Source: Spongilla lacustris (Eukaryota; Porifera; Demospongiae; Spongillida; Spongillidae). Taken from it: a DNA stretch of 64,000 bases. The stretch is from NCBI GenBank assembly GCA_949361645.1, contig OX442436.1, positions 6,612,862 through 6,676,861 on the forward strand. Reading direction: 5' to 3'. Numbering within the stretch: position 1 is the stretch's first letter; each line of letters starts with the position of its first letter. Shown here piece by piece: positions 22,907 through 59,995 of this stretch. Both the position numbers and the translations under genes were made by a program. The notes below the pieces were generated by a model that had not been told where the DNA came from, ran no database searches, and was given only the letters and a program-made list of their open reading frames with translations.

Positions 22907-25900
22907 CACCTCATCCAGGCCACACAACGTGACAATGGTCATACTCTTGAACTCCCACACCATCCTCCAGAAGTCTTCCACTGTGTTCATAAGAGGGGCT
23001 TGGGCAGCTATGTAGGCATTGCGTAGCTTATACCCCTATAAGGAATGATGAGTTACCATGCAATGGAGACATACACATTCAGATATCACTGACATCTATG
23101 CAGCTGGCATTGATGTACTCAGATCCTTGTACTCTAGTGGGCCTAAGACGTGCCCTGCTAAGGTCATCTGGGGTAGGCCGGAAATGGAGTGCGAAAGGTG
23201 AGATGGTCAGTACACTAGACTAAAGCTCACATGGTAAATGATTGAGGTAGCGATTCTTGACCATGTTGTACTGTTGTTTAGCCTCTGAGGTGTCCCTGTC
23301 GTTAGGCTTATAACTAACCCTCTCAAGGAGCTGGGGAAGAGCAACATACCATCAGATACAGGTACTGATCATGTGATCCTTATCCTCAATGCCTACTGAT
23401 CATGTGATCCTTATCCTCAATGCCTACTGATCATGTGATCCTTATCCTCAATGCCTACTGATCATGTGATCCTTATCCTCAATGCCTACTGATCATGTGA
23501 TCCTTATCCGCAATGCCTACTGATCATGTGCAGTTACTGCAAATTCTACCAGACATCCTCTACTTGTCCTCTTATGATATCGGTATAAGTACTGTTAATA
23601 AGGATCACATGATCCTTATTGCCAGTGCCTACTGATCATGTGATCCTTATACTCACCTCAAACTGTTCCTCAAAACCTGAATGGTTCCCTCTCGGAGGTA
23701 CTCTGTGCAGTTCATTAATCCTGGTGCGTAGTTCAGAAGCATCGATGTAAGTGTCCCCACATGTGATGAGTTCATTGAGGGCATCATGGATGAACACGTA
23801 CTGGGCCTGGGGAGGAGGGAAAGAGGATTAATGTTAATGGATATATGATGGATCACGAATGTGTGATCACAGCATAACACTGTATGATCATAGCATACCG
23901 CTATATGCTCACAGCATACCCCTGTATGCCCATAAGGGATCACAGCATACCACTGTATGCTCATGTGTGATCACAGCATACCGCTATATGCTCACAGCAT
24001 ACCCCTGTATGCCCATGAGGGATCACAGCATACCCCTGTATGCTCATGTGTGATCACAGCATACCCCTGTATGCTCATGTGTGATCACAGCATACCCCTG
24101 TATGCTCATGTGGGATCACAGCATACCCCTGTATGCTCATGTGTGATCACAGCATACCGCTATATGCTCACAGCATACCCCTGTATGCCCATGAGGGATC
24201 ACAGCATACCCCTGTATGCTCATGTGTGATCACAGCATACCGCTATATGCTCACAGCATACTCCTGTATGCTCATGTGGGATCACAGCATACCCCTGTAT
24301 GCTCATGTGTGATCACAGCAGCACATGTGGGATCATACTTCTTACCATACAAAATATGCACACACTCACCAAGGTCTCCACAGTAAAGGATCTCTGTCTC
24401 CTCATATCAGCAAAGCACTCACACACATTCACAGTATCCTTCTCCTTCAATCTCTCCAGCATACAGTCCAAGATGATGAAGACCCCAGACCTCCCCACAC
24501 CTGAGCTACAGTGCACCACCAGGGGGGAGCCATCTTGTCTGTGTTCACTGCGCACACGTTTGATGAACCCAATGAAGGAGGTGGCAGATGAAGGTACCCC
24601 TGTGTCTGGCCAACCTTCATACTGGAAGTGGGAAACCATCAAGGTAGTAGAGCCAGTCTGCAAGGGGTTAAATGTATTTTCGTTATGCAAGTAGGTGTGG
24701 CTATAAAGGTGTGGTCATGCTAACCATTTCAACTTTCATCATTCTTGTGACATAATCAGCAAGGGGTGTGGCCTCTTCCAAGGTGACCCTCAGACCAGGG
24801 AATGGTTCAATGACTCCTCCCACACTGTCTGGCCAGTACTGCTCACACTTACGCTATGTAGGGTGGACAAGTGAGACTGGGGAAGAGGAGGGGAGTGGCC
24901 CTCTCACCTTCCCTCCCTCGTTGCACTGGGTCAGCATGACTATGGTGTCCAAGCGGTGTTCAAACACCATCCTCCAGAAGTCACCTACAGTGTTGGGCAT
25001 GGGGCCCTGGGCCATGATATAGGCATGTGTCTTCTTGTAGCCCTATAGGAGGAGGAGGGGCTTAATACAGGGGGTGTGGCTTAATAGAGGGGGTGCGGCT
25101 TAATACAGGGAGGTGGGGCTTAATACAGAAGGAGGGGCTTAATACAGGGGGTGTGGCTTAATACAGGGAGGTGGGGCAGGATACTCACATCATAGTTGAC
25201 ATCAATGAAGGAGGCATTGATGTAATCAGACCCCTCCACACCCTCCATCCCCCTAAGGAGTACCCTGTTGTAGTCATCTTAATGGAGAAGGAGGAGGTAT
25301 CATGGAGGCCATTGCACACAGACTGCTCACATGGGGATATGTTGTGGAACCTGTTCATGCTCTTGTTGCAGGGAAGGGCCGCAGCCTCTGTTGGATGTTG
25401 GCACTCGGGAATGGACTGGAACTCGCGGTCAAACATCTTGTCTCTGTCCTGGTGCATGAGGTTGACATGGGCAGAGAAGTCTTTGATGTACACTGGACCT
25501 GCTGGTGAATGAGGGAAGAGAAGAGAGGAAGGGGAGGGATGGGGACAAGGAGAGGGATGGGGACAAGGGAGGGGGAACAAGGGGCTGCTGATTGATGAGT
25601 TAAGTACATTGCACACATACCTGCTTGGTTTGCTTTGCCTATGGAAAGTGTTAATAATTTGTCTTCCTCAGTGTTGGGGGGAGGTTGATTCTGATTAATG
25701 CTCACCGTCTGCACAGGTGATGGCTTTAATGACCCTCCTCCAATTTCTAAATATATCATTGAAGGTTCGTGATCAGGTGACCAGTCATGTGCCTTCTTCT
25801 TCCTGCATGTGCACACAGAGGTGAGGGAGGGGGACAATGGAGGGTACTGCTGCCTACCTGCTGACCATGATGATCAGGACAACACTGATGATAATGATGG

Positions 25901-28900
25901 CCACCATCACTACAACCGGGACCACCACAATGGGAATGACACAGGTCATCACATCACATGATCCAGCAGGTGATGCTGATGTGGTTGTCATGGTTGTCAC
26001 TGGTGTTTGGACTGGGTACCAGACAGACAAAGTTCTTCGCTACACAGGTGTGTACAATGTTTCCTCACCTGTAGGCATTGCTGTGGTATTGGTGGTGGCC
26101 CCAACCCCAGCAATGGTTCCAGCACTGACTGATACCATGTAGGTCACCATTGGGTCCAGACCAGTGATGAGGAAGGTTGTGGTGTCAGCAGTCAGGTTGG
26201 CTGTCCCTCCTCCTGTGGTCCCTCTGGTCCCTCTGGTACCAGGTGTCCAGGTGACCAGGTAGTACCTGACAAACCCTCTGGCCTCAACTGGAGACAGAGG
26301 CTTCCAGCTGAGAAGGATGGTGCTTCCATTTATGGAGGTGACCGTAATGTTGAGAGTACCACTGGGAGCTGGGGAGAGGGAAGTGGGTTAACCCTTTAGG
26401 AGCTAGTACCACTGGGAGCTGGAGAGGGAAGTGGGTTAACCCTTTAGGAGCTAGTACCACTGAGAGCTGGGGAGAGGGAAGTGGGTTAACCCTTTAGGAG
26501 CTAGTAACACTGGGAGCTGGGGAGAGGGAAGTGGGTTAACCCTTTAGAAGCTAGTACCAATGGGAGCTGAGCCCTCAAGTCATGTACAGATGTATGTATA
26601 ATTGTAATCCATGGGCACACATTACTGACTGTGCCCCGAGGTGGTATGGTGTGATTACCTAGCTCCTGGGAGTAGACCAGTGCTTGCTGGGAGGTGTTCT
26701 GAGCTCCTGAAGATGACACCACAAACATCGTCCCCACAGTGGCTATGTAGGGTACTCCGGGAGCTGTAGGGTAAGAAGGGAATGGGGAGGAGGGGTGGAG
26801 GAGGGAGATAATAGGAGATGAAAGGAGATGGGTGGATGTATTTATATCATATTCGTATGTCAATGAAATGCATTATCTATGAGCATTTATCTAAAACACT
26901 CTACCCTCGCATAGTACCAATCAAATTTGGCAGTATTAGAAACTTACTGTCTAACGTGACTTCTCTATTCTGACATTACACTTCAATCGAGACAAGTAAA
27001 GGTGTGGGAATGAGTGAACTTTATCGCTGTTGTTTGATCTTTATAAGCATTGGCAGTTTCACTATATTGTAGGTATTCTATGGCTCTATCCAAATAGTGG
27101 GATCAGGTGTTTACTAACCATATTCACAATACAACGTAGATTTTGATGATGATATTTAATACTATAATTTTGTATTTACACACACATTACCTATATATTT
27201 GTGCATTCAGATCTGATGTGAGTTAATAGTAGTTATGTGAAGGTGGAGCTTCATACTGTGCTCCATACAGAACACTTACCATAGCTCCTTGTCAAGGTGT
27301 AGTTCTGTTGAGTGGTGGTGCCCATCTCTACCAGGGTATCATCAGAGTACATTGTCATGGTAACAGTATAGTAGGAAACTGTATTGCAGTTTACTACAGG
27401 CGCCTGCCACACTAGTGGTCCACTGGACTGAAGAGTGAGTCCTGATACCATACCATCTGGTACAGGAATGTGTTCATGTGTGCATGGAGTGGTGTCCATG
27501 TTGTGTAAGCACATGGATAGTACCTTCCAACACACATGTGGCTTACAGAGTAAGAAGTTCACCACTCCAGTGGTTGCATAGGCCACCACAGTGACATCAT
27601 CAGGAACAGCCACTGATGCCTTACACTGGTAGACATAGCTACCACCCACAGAGGACCCTGCTATGGTCAGCGTGCTCACATTGGCCCCTTGAGGGGTCAT
27701 GGATACATTTGTGCCAGGAACCCCAGGACCCAGGGGGCTGAATATCCCCCCACTGCCTCTGTACCAGGAGAACACCACAGGGGGAACAACAGACAGAGGT
27801 TTGGCAGCTGTACAGTTGAGCTGAAGGACTGCCTGCTGACAGGAGGGACCACTGATGGTGGGGCTGAGGGTCAGGGCTGGGAGAGGACCAGTGAGAGAGT
27901 ACCCAGCACACACATGGTGTGGGGAACATACCACTGACCAACACGGTAGTCATAGAGGAGGATGGTGTGTATTGAGTGAAGTATGGAGTGTACACAGTCC
28001 CCACCGAGCACTGGTACATGCTGTTATTGTCTTGTGAGCTCAGGGTTGAAAAGGTGAGCGTTGAAGTGTACTGATATATACCGGAAATGATCACATTCAA
28101 AGTAGCATTGTTTGCACTGATGCGACCACTATTTGGTATTGGGCCATTTGGACCATTCCATTGGAAGGACAGAGGTTTGTTGCTCATGGAGGTCACGGTA
28201 GCTATACAGCTGACTGAGAGTGGTGTCCCGACAGTCCCATCCAATGTGTGCTCCTGACCAATTATGATAGTCCCAACTACAGGGAAATGATGGCATTGGA
28301 GCCCTCGTTATCCCCAGTCCTACCCCTCACCTGTGACATTGAAGGCATAGCTGGCAGTTGTGCTAACTCCATTTGCACTGGCAGTGCATACATACAGACC
28401 TGCATATGACAGGACCACTGGAGAGGGCAGTGTAAGTGATCTTGAGGAGGTACTGCCAGAGGTTGTCAGAGATCCCACTTGTACCACTACCCCAGCAGGG
28501 TATGAGGTCCACGTGACATTGGTGGAGTTAGCTGTGCAGGTCAACATGTACGATGTCATAGCTCCCAGTGTAGCGGCTGGGGAAATCCCTCCAGTGATGG
28601 TGATGGTAATGGACTGGGCACTAGCTGTAGGAAGAGGTAAGGTTCAAATTGAGCTACATTTGTTTGAAATAGAAATATCAGTTAGTTTATCGAACTGTAC
28701 ACCTCCACCAGCACTTGAGGCTGTAATTTTCCCAATTGTCTGGATAAGATAGTTTCTTTCCACAGAGGTTCCGCGCTCAAAAGGCAACAACTTTGTATAA
28801 CACCCATGCGCGGTGCGATCCGCCGTTGCATGAGCCCCGCCCCCTTTATTGCGGGCCACTTACTACATGTTCCGCAGACCTCCAGCATGAGAAGTGCGCA

Positions 28901-28921
28901 CAAGCAGTAGACCACCACCAT
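21109..28921 (-). CDS. RPTP-3: Ig3-FN3x2 receptor tyrosine phosphatase with D1 and degenerate D2
   Basis: Predicted 1255 residues, the most compact copy. Exons: 28921-28864, 28624-28331, 28276-27932, 27876-27547, 27456-27280, 26763-26659, 26368-26069, 26011-25858, 25802-25621, 25498-25331, 25277-25189, 25042-24908, 24853-24725, 24657-24370, 23806-23657, 23330-23231, 23167-23094, 23035-22910, 22794-22639, 21928-21768, 21410-21275, 21219-21109. Domain order as in RPTP-2. D1 keeps WPDTGVP and [11 protein letters not shown] (Cys about 872), with the same Gln-to-Glu change in the Q-loop. D2 has WPE and VVCNDGMGRTG. The first half of Ig2 is unlike that of RPTP-1/2 or RPTP-4. The juxtamembrane exon is six nucleotides shorter and carries MIYLEI where RPTP-2 and -4 have VVYSEI. 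The D2 intron that is kilobases long in its siblings is only 63 bp here. Two extra codons start exon 20. A mostly intron-confined AT-rich insertion lies at 26840-27240. Confidence 0.88.
22185..22638. repeat. 29-bp minisatellite abutting the exon 19 donor of RPTP-3
   Basis: About 15 units of the same 29-bp repeat as at 10020-10807, again starting at the exon 19 donor. Each carries a GGGGTAAGAT donor-like core on the coding strand. Confidence 0.95.
22815..22905. repeat. (CA)n microsatellite in RPTP-3 intron
   Basis: Nearly pure CA tract of about 90 bp beside the exon 18 donor. Confidence 0.97.
23362..23530. repeat. 31-bp repeat in RPTP-3 intron 15
   Basis: Five units of the TACTGATCATGTGATCCTTA repeat, matching the array in RPTP-2 at 13595-13775. 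Confidence 0.9.
23865..24330. repeat. 31-bp repeat in RPTP-3 intron 14
   Basis: About 15 units containing GATCACAGCATACCCCTGTA and TGCTCATGTG, with a shorter variant TATATGCTCACAGCATACC. It is specific to RPTP-3; the same intron of RPTP-2 and RPTP-4 lacks it. Confidence 0.93.
25047..25178. repeat. GGGGGTG-CTTAATACA repeat in RPTP-3 intron 11
   Basis: Six to seven units of about 20 bp, homologous to those at 14800 and 39397. Confidence 0.85.
26369..26580 (-). repeat. Tandem 3' splice site array before FN3-2 exon of RPTP-3
   Basis: Four extra copies of a roughly 48-bp unit carrying polypyrimidine, CCCCAG/CTCCCAGTGGTAC and then an in-frame TAA. The true acceptor is at 26368. Confidence 0.8.
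26840..27240. other. AT-rich insertion in the intron splitting FN3-1 of RPTP-3
   Basis: This intron is 516 bp, against 53, 110 and 135 bp in RPTP-1, -2 and -4. The extra roughly 400 bp is AT-rich, unlike its surroundings, and shows no coding frame or clear inverted ends. It is probably an inserted element of unknown type. Confidence 0.5.
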
Positions 28922-29245
28922 GGCTGACTTTCCGTAACACGAAGGGTGTAGTTACCTCGCACGGGGGTGCTGGAAAGATCACCCGTATCAAAAGCTGTCC
29001 CGCTGAATACTGTATGCAGTTGACATCGTCAAGTTAAAACCTATCGCTGCACCAGAACCGTTAGCCTCCTAGACCACGTACGTTACGAAGCTAGGGACAA
29101 AACAGTAAATTATTTATGGGTACTTTACACCTCGGGTGATTATCGTTCAATTAAGGGATATTAGTCGGAAAACAACATGAATGAATAAAATATAATACAA
29201 GTAGCAGTCGCACATCATCACATTAGCACATTAGCAAAAATAAAA

Positions 29246-29389
29246 CCTGGTCTCGTACCCAGACCCACACTCGCAGTAGCGGGTGGATTACATCACCGCT
29301 ACGCTTTTGTTATCTAGGCTGTTTACCAGACCCCATGTCGTTGTAAGCGATAATGCTTACGTACGTTTGGGTCTGGGTACGAGACTAGG
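29246..29389. mobile_element. Small inverted-repeat element with GGTCTCGTACCCAGACC ends
   Basis: About 20-bp inverted ends (CTGGTCTCGTACCCAGACCC and its near complement) bracket 144 bp. An inner inverted repeat is built on GTAGCGGGTG/CACCGCTAC. The outer end resembles that of the palindrome at 20194 (CTAGTCTC). It is probably a MITE; no target-site duplication was recognised. Confidence 0.6.
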
Positions 29390-29630
29390 TGCAATGTGGA
29401 TCCAGGGCGTCTGCCGAGGCGTCTGCTTGTTATGCACATATGTTGAATCCAACCGAGCTATGATCAAGGCAGTGCATAAGCTTGGCTCGCGAGTTTCGAT
29501 CTAGAACAGCTGCGTGACATAACAGAAAACATTGTGTTGCCAGGCAATAAAGTTGACATGTACGGGTTCTGAAGTACTACTGAGTCCGCGGGTAGTAGGG
29601 TCTGCCACTAATTTATTCAAATGAATAAAA

Positions 29631-29939
29631 CAAGATATTAAAAACATTCTCTATTCTCTCTGAGAAAGTAGGTTAGATATAGGATTTGAAGGCAATGGTG
29701 GTGTAAAAAGGAATGGAACAAGGGACTGCATGATCAACGATGATACGAATTTTTTTTTAACAGTCCTATATTTAGCACTTTTGTAGTACGTACAATGTAC
29801 ATCTTTCGTTGCTAAATATAGGACTGTTAATCGTATCATCGTTGATCAGTCCCTTGTTCCATTCCTTTTTACACCACCATTGCCTTCAAATCCTCTATCT
29901 AACCACCTTTCTCAGAGAGAATGTTTTTCATATCTTGTA
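29631..29939. mobile_element. 310-bp foldback element
   Basis: Arms of about 130-150 bp (29631-29783 and 29810-29939) are inverted copies sharing GAACAAGGGACTG, TGGTGTAAAAAGGAATGG and CAGTCCTATATTTAGCA. The loop is about 30 bp and there is no coding frame. Its core TGCTAAATATAGGA recurs in the hairpin at 58014-58105. Confidence 0.85.
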
Positions 29940-30123
29940 ATCAAAATCAAATGAACCTTTTAAGGTACATGTATTTAGGAGCCCCATGCGAACAAGTCAG
30001 CTGTAGAGCACGTGTTGTGAAACTGTAAAATATTTATGAAACACACACACACACACACACATATTATGAAGTACAAAAGCAAACCATTAATGTATTATGT
30101 CAACATGATTTATCAGCTTCCTC

Positions 30124-44918
<14,795 letters not shown>

Positions 44919-45429
44919 CTTTGGTTCATCACCGCAGAGTAAGTTGAGGGTTAATATTCACGTGATTTTACATGTCATCATTTATGCCGCGACGGTATTA
45001 TGACGTCAACTTTCGTTAAAAGCACACATGAGTAGTGTCCTGGTCCTATCTTAGGACTACTTGCCATGGCTGCTAACCACAAAAGTGTGTTGCCATGGCT
45101 GCTGTACCCAAACATGAGTTGCCATGGTGACAGGTTCTGGATTTGGGTGGCTGGCATGACAAATGTTGGCCTCTTGTTTCATTGATGTGGCCACAGCTAC
45201 AATGTAGCAGGATATGGTGACCAAGGTACTGGGCAGAGCCAAGCCGCTTTTGCAGTTTTTTTGAGTCCCATAATTGACAGATATAATACGACAATAATTT
45301 TCAGGCTTTCCTGTAGTCTCGCAAACTAAATGCTTCGTCCCAGAGTCCATTGATATCAATTCGTTGAAGTAAGTGATTACGCACATCTATACTATTACAT
45401 GTACAGTAGGACTCTGTAGTAATAGGTTA

Positions 45430-45625
45430 GCCCAACATCACTGATATTATCACCCTTGTTACATCACCGATAGTATCAGCCTTGTTACATCACCGATAGT
45501 ATCAGCCTTGTTACATTACCGATAGTATCAGCCTTGTTACATCACCGATAGTATCAGCCTTGTTACATCACCGATAGTATCGGCCTTGTTACATCAACGA
45601 TAGTATCAGCCTTGTTACATGCCAC
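45430..45625. repeat. 26-bp repeat
   Basis: Seven units of TTGTTACATCACCGATAGTA plus TCAGCC. Confidence 0.93.
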
Positions 45626-46009
45626 TACAAGTAAATCCAAACTTGGTTAACGTACCCTGCATGGACATTGGATCGAAATGAAATGATTAAAATAGATTGA
45701 ATGGAACGGATAGTTACCTTGAGGCACACAAGCTGCTAAATACATGTACATGTGCACACATTTGATTAACACATATTAGTAGGGGGGAGGGGCAGAGCAC
45801 TGACGTGACGTCACTCTACAAGCTGAAATCATAGCCCCCCCCCCCCCCCCCAGCTCCGCCACACCATAGGTTAGGACCACTAGAGGCTAGTAGGCCCACC
45901 CTCTAGTATTGCTGTGTGCATGTTGTGTGTTATTTCGATCATTTTGCACGCTATCCAACTAACAAAATCAATTAGTGTGCACAGCAAACATCTTTCAATA
46001 AACTTCTAC

Positions 46010-46225
46010 CAACAAGGGAGGAGGGTGTCACTGAGCACCAAGGGAAGGAGGGTGTCACTGAGCACCAAAGGGGGAGGGTGTCACTGAGCACCAAGGGAAG
46101 GAGGGTGTCACTAAGCACCAAGGGGTAGAGGGTGTCACTGAGCACCAAGGAGGAGGAGGGTGTCACTGAGCACCAAGGGGGGAAGGGTGTCACTGAGCAC
46201 CAAGGGGGGGAAGGGTGTCACTGAG
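46010..46225. repeat. GGGTGTCACTGAGCACCAAG repeat
   Basis: Eight units of 25-28 bp with variable runs of G. Confidence 0.93.
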
Positions 46226-46244
46226 CATTTCAACCATGAGGTGA

Positions 46245-46910
46245 GATAGCTATCAGGTGCTGCCATAGTGATGATAAAGCTACCAGGTGTTGCCATAGTG
46301 ATGGTAAAGCTATCAGGTGCTGCCATAGTGATGATAAAGCTATCAGGTGTTGCCATAGTGATGGTAAAGCTATCAGGTGCTGCCATAGTGATGATAAAGC
46401 TACCAGGTGCTGCCGTAGTGATGGTAAAGCTATCAGGTGCTGCCATAGTGATGATAAAGCTATCACGTGTTGCCATAGTGATGGTAAAGCTACCAGGTGC
46501 TGCCATAGTGATGATAAAACTATCAGGTGTTGCCATAGTGATGGTAAAGCTACCAGGTGCTGCCATAGTGATGATAAAGCTACCAGGTGCTGCCATAGTG
46601 ATGATAAAGCTACCAGGTGCTGCCATAGTGATGATAAAGCTATCAGGTGCTGCCATAGTGATGATAAAGCTATCAGGTGCTGCCATAGTGATGGTAAAGC
46701 TATCAGGTGCTGCCATAGTGATGATAAAGCTATCAGGTGTTGCCATAGTGATGGTAAAGCTATCAGGTGCTGCCATAGTGATGATAAAGCTATCAGGTGT
46801 TGCCATAGTGATGGTAAAGCTATCAGGTGCTGCCATAGTGATGATAAAGCTATCAGGTGTTGCCATAGTGATGGTAAAGCTATCAGGTGCTGCCATAGTG
46901 ATGATATGAG
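46245..46910. repeat. 30-bp minisatellite with 60-bp higher-order order
   Basis: About 22 units of AGGTGCTGCCATAGTGATGA plus TAAAGCTATC. At both ends, units alternate between GATGATAAAG/GTGTTG and GATGGTAAAG/GTGCTG types, giving a 60-bp period, while the middle (about 46560-46680) is uniform. The 30-bp length keeps frames open on both strands; I see no sign that it is translated. Confidence 0.93.
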
Positions 46911-47227
46911 CTAAGTCATTCATGGATGCATCACATGAAGGAACTCCACAGCACTGAAAGAGTAACTTCACCATTGATCTTTTTACACTTACCAGGGATT
47001 TATAGCCTATCCACCCTCTACCCACCCCCTAGTTTGCCCCTAATTTGGCTTGGTTTATACATACCATGTCAGAATAAAACTGTCGCCCACTCTCCTATAT
47101 TTATATATTTATATGTTCCAAAACCAACCACCAGCCTGTTCCAAGCCTGTTGGTACCACGGCACCATCAACAATGATTATTAGATACATAATCTTAATGG
47201 AGTGAGGTCCCCTAGTCCCAGGCCTTA

Positions 47228-47450
47228 GCGGTCACATGAGCAAGTCACATGACCATGTCCCCAGCCCTTAGAGGTCACATGAGCATGTCCCCAGCCCTTA
47301 GAGGTCACATGACCATGTCCCCGGCCCTTAGAGGTCACATGACCATGTCCCCGGCCCTTAGAGGTCACATGAGCATGTCCCCGGCCCTTAGAGGTCACAT
47401 GAGCATGTCCCCAGCCCTTAGAGGTCACATGACCATGTCCCCAGTTCTAT
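47228..47450. repeat. 30-bp repeat downstream of RPTP-5
   Basis: Seven units of CCCTTAGAGGTCACATGACC plus ATGTCCCCAG. Confidence 0.95.
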
Positions 47451-47558
47451 AGCCATTGTCACTGCATTTTATCTTCTACATCAAACACGCAACAGTACAC
47501 ATTCTAAACATAAATGTTACACAACCGCTAGGCTAACCGCTGTAGTAACAGCAATCCA

Positions 47559-58602
<11,044 letters not shown>

Positions 58603-59724
58603 CGTCGTGAGCTGTAACACTTGTCGTTGATAATTTTGATAAGCACTGAAGTTTTCAATGTTGTGAAATGAAAACAGGATGCTCAGAAGCCCTCAGTTAC
58701 GATTGAATTTCACAAAAACTACGCATGCGCAGATTAGTATGGTGTGGGAGGGAGGAGTTTCAATTTCGATGTCACAATATTTTTGGACAAGCCCGGCCAA
58801 TTTAGTGCCCAAAAAGTTTCGTTTAATAATTACATTATTAATGCATCTAGCTGAGCAGTTCCATCTCCAGGCTTGGACTCTTCACTTGGATGCAGTAACT
58901 ATCGACATGCTTTTTGTCCAAATAATACCCTTGACCCCTGCACAATTGAGGTTGGAAGACCAAACACACCCACCAGGCCTATTACCTAATTTGTTTGTTC
59001 ATGTTCACAATACAGCAAAGTCAAGCACTCCAATAATGATGATATTTATACGCAGCTTGATTGAGTTTGTGGCCCAATGGAGGTCAAGTCGTATGAAGCC
59101 GAGAGATGCAGGGGACAGAGAGATGGAGATATGGCTGTGAGCTAGACCGTGTTTGCCCATCCAGCTACTTGTCTGAAGTTTCAAACATTACATTAGTAAA
59201 GCCATAGGGCCATGCTCTCCACAATCAAATGCTGACTCATTTTGTGTGTCTTGTATTCCAATAGGATAAAATACCATAATTGTATTAATTAAAGCTGTTT
59301 GAATTTTTATCATTTCAGGTTGTTCATATATATGTACACAGATAAGATTGCAAATTGTCATTAAGTAACTAATTTATTAATTTATTGCCGCAATTTACTT
59401 GTCATGATATTCGAGGGGTTTTGATTTTTTTTTTATCAATATTTAATTAAGCATAAATCAGTGATAAATGGTATTATTTGATATAAGATCACTAGCAGCG
59501 TCTGATAGAATTTTAGGAACAATTATCTGTTCGTGGTTAATTTTAAAATGTTTGTGAAACCTCTGTTCATTAGTATAGATGCAGCTGTTAAGGAAAGCTA
59601 CGCTGTTTGTACATGTAATTGGTTACAATGTTTTTTTTTTTCTCTAAAAACGCGCATGACGTCAGGCGCAAATTTGAAAGGTGTGGCTTCTCAACCGCGG
59701 GGTGGTAATAATAGGCATAATACG
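58603..59724. promoter_or_regulatory. Shared divergent 5' region of RPTP-5 and RPTP-6
   Basis: 1.1 kb separates the two start codons, which point away from each other, so both promoters must lie here. It is AT-rich and free of minisatellites, unlike the gene bodies. A plus-strand frame at 58679-59140 (153 codons) matches no family I recognise. No TATA box or other element is assigned with confidence. Confidence 0.45.
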
Positions 59725-59940
59725 ATGTGGTCGAGGGGACTGCTGCTCTGCCTCACTAATGGAGCGCTACTGCTTTGTGCTTCCTATTCAGTGACAGGAA
59801 CAAGTGAGTGGTTTCTTGGACGGAGAGGAGACAGTGCTAGCGTGAGATAGGTCTAGTTGGTGGTGTGCATATTTGCACGCCTTTTTTGTTGTTTAACAAA
59901 TCGTCGCACGAGGTGGGCCCACACATTCGTCGTATACGTG

Positions 59941-59995
<55 letters not shown>

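Larger units (their letters stand above)
28922..30123. other. Intergenic region between RPTP-4 3' end and RPTP-3 5' end
   Basis: 1.2 kb without a supported gene. It opens with a short flank resembling that of RPTP-1 and -2 (GTAACACGAAGGG, GTTACCTCGCACGG). It then holds two inverted-repeat elements (29246-29389 and 29631-29939) and a short CA tract before the RPTP-4 3' flank. Confidence 0.6.
44919..47558. other. Intergenic region between RPTP-5 3' end and RPTP-4 5' end
   Basis: 2.6 kb with no supported gene. It contains four separate tandem arrays (45430-45625, 46010-46225, 46245-46910, 47228-47450) and a poly-C run at about 45837-45852. The RPTP-4 promoter should lie just above 44918. That flank does not resemble the flanks of RPTP-1 to -3. 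Confidence 0.6.

Noticed and set aside
45057..45386. Minus-strand frame of 109 codons upstream of RPTP-4 with a hydrophobic stretch
   Set aside because: No known domain and no copy near the other paralogues. Part of it overlaps GTTGCCATGGCTGCT-like short repeats.
46135..47025. Minus-strand frame of 296 codons with a 10-residue repeat
   Set aside because: Produced by the 30-bp minisatellite, which keeps frame on both strands. No homologous domain or flanking exon signals.
58679..59140. Plus-strand frame of 153 codons in the divergent promoter region
   Set aside because: No recognisable domain, and it begins within 80 bp of the RPTP-5 start on the other strand. Length alone is weak evidence; transcript data would be needed.
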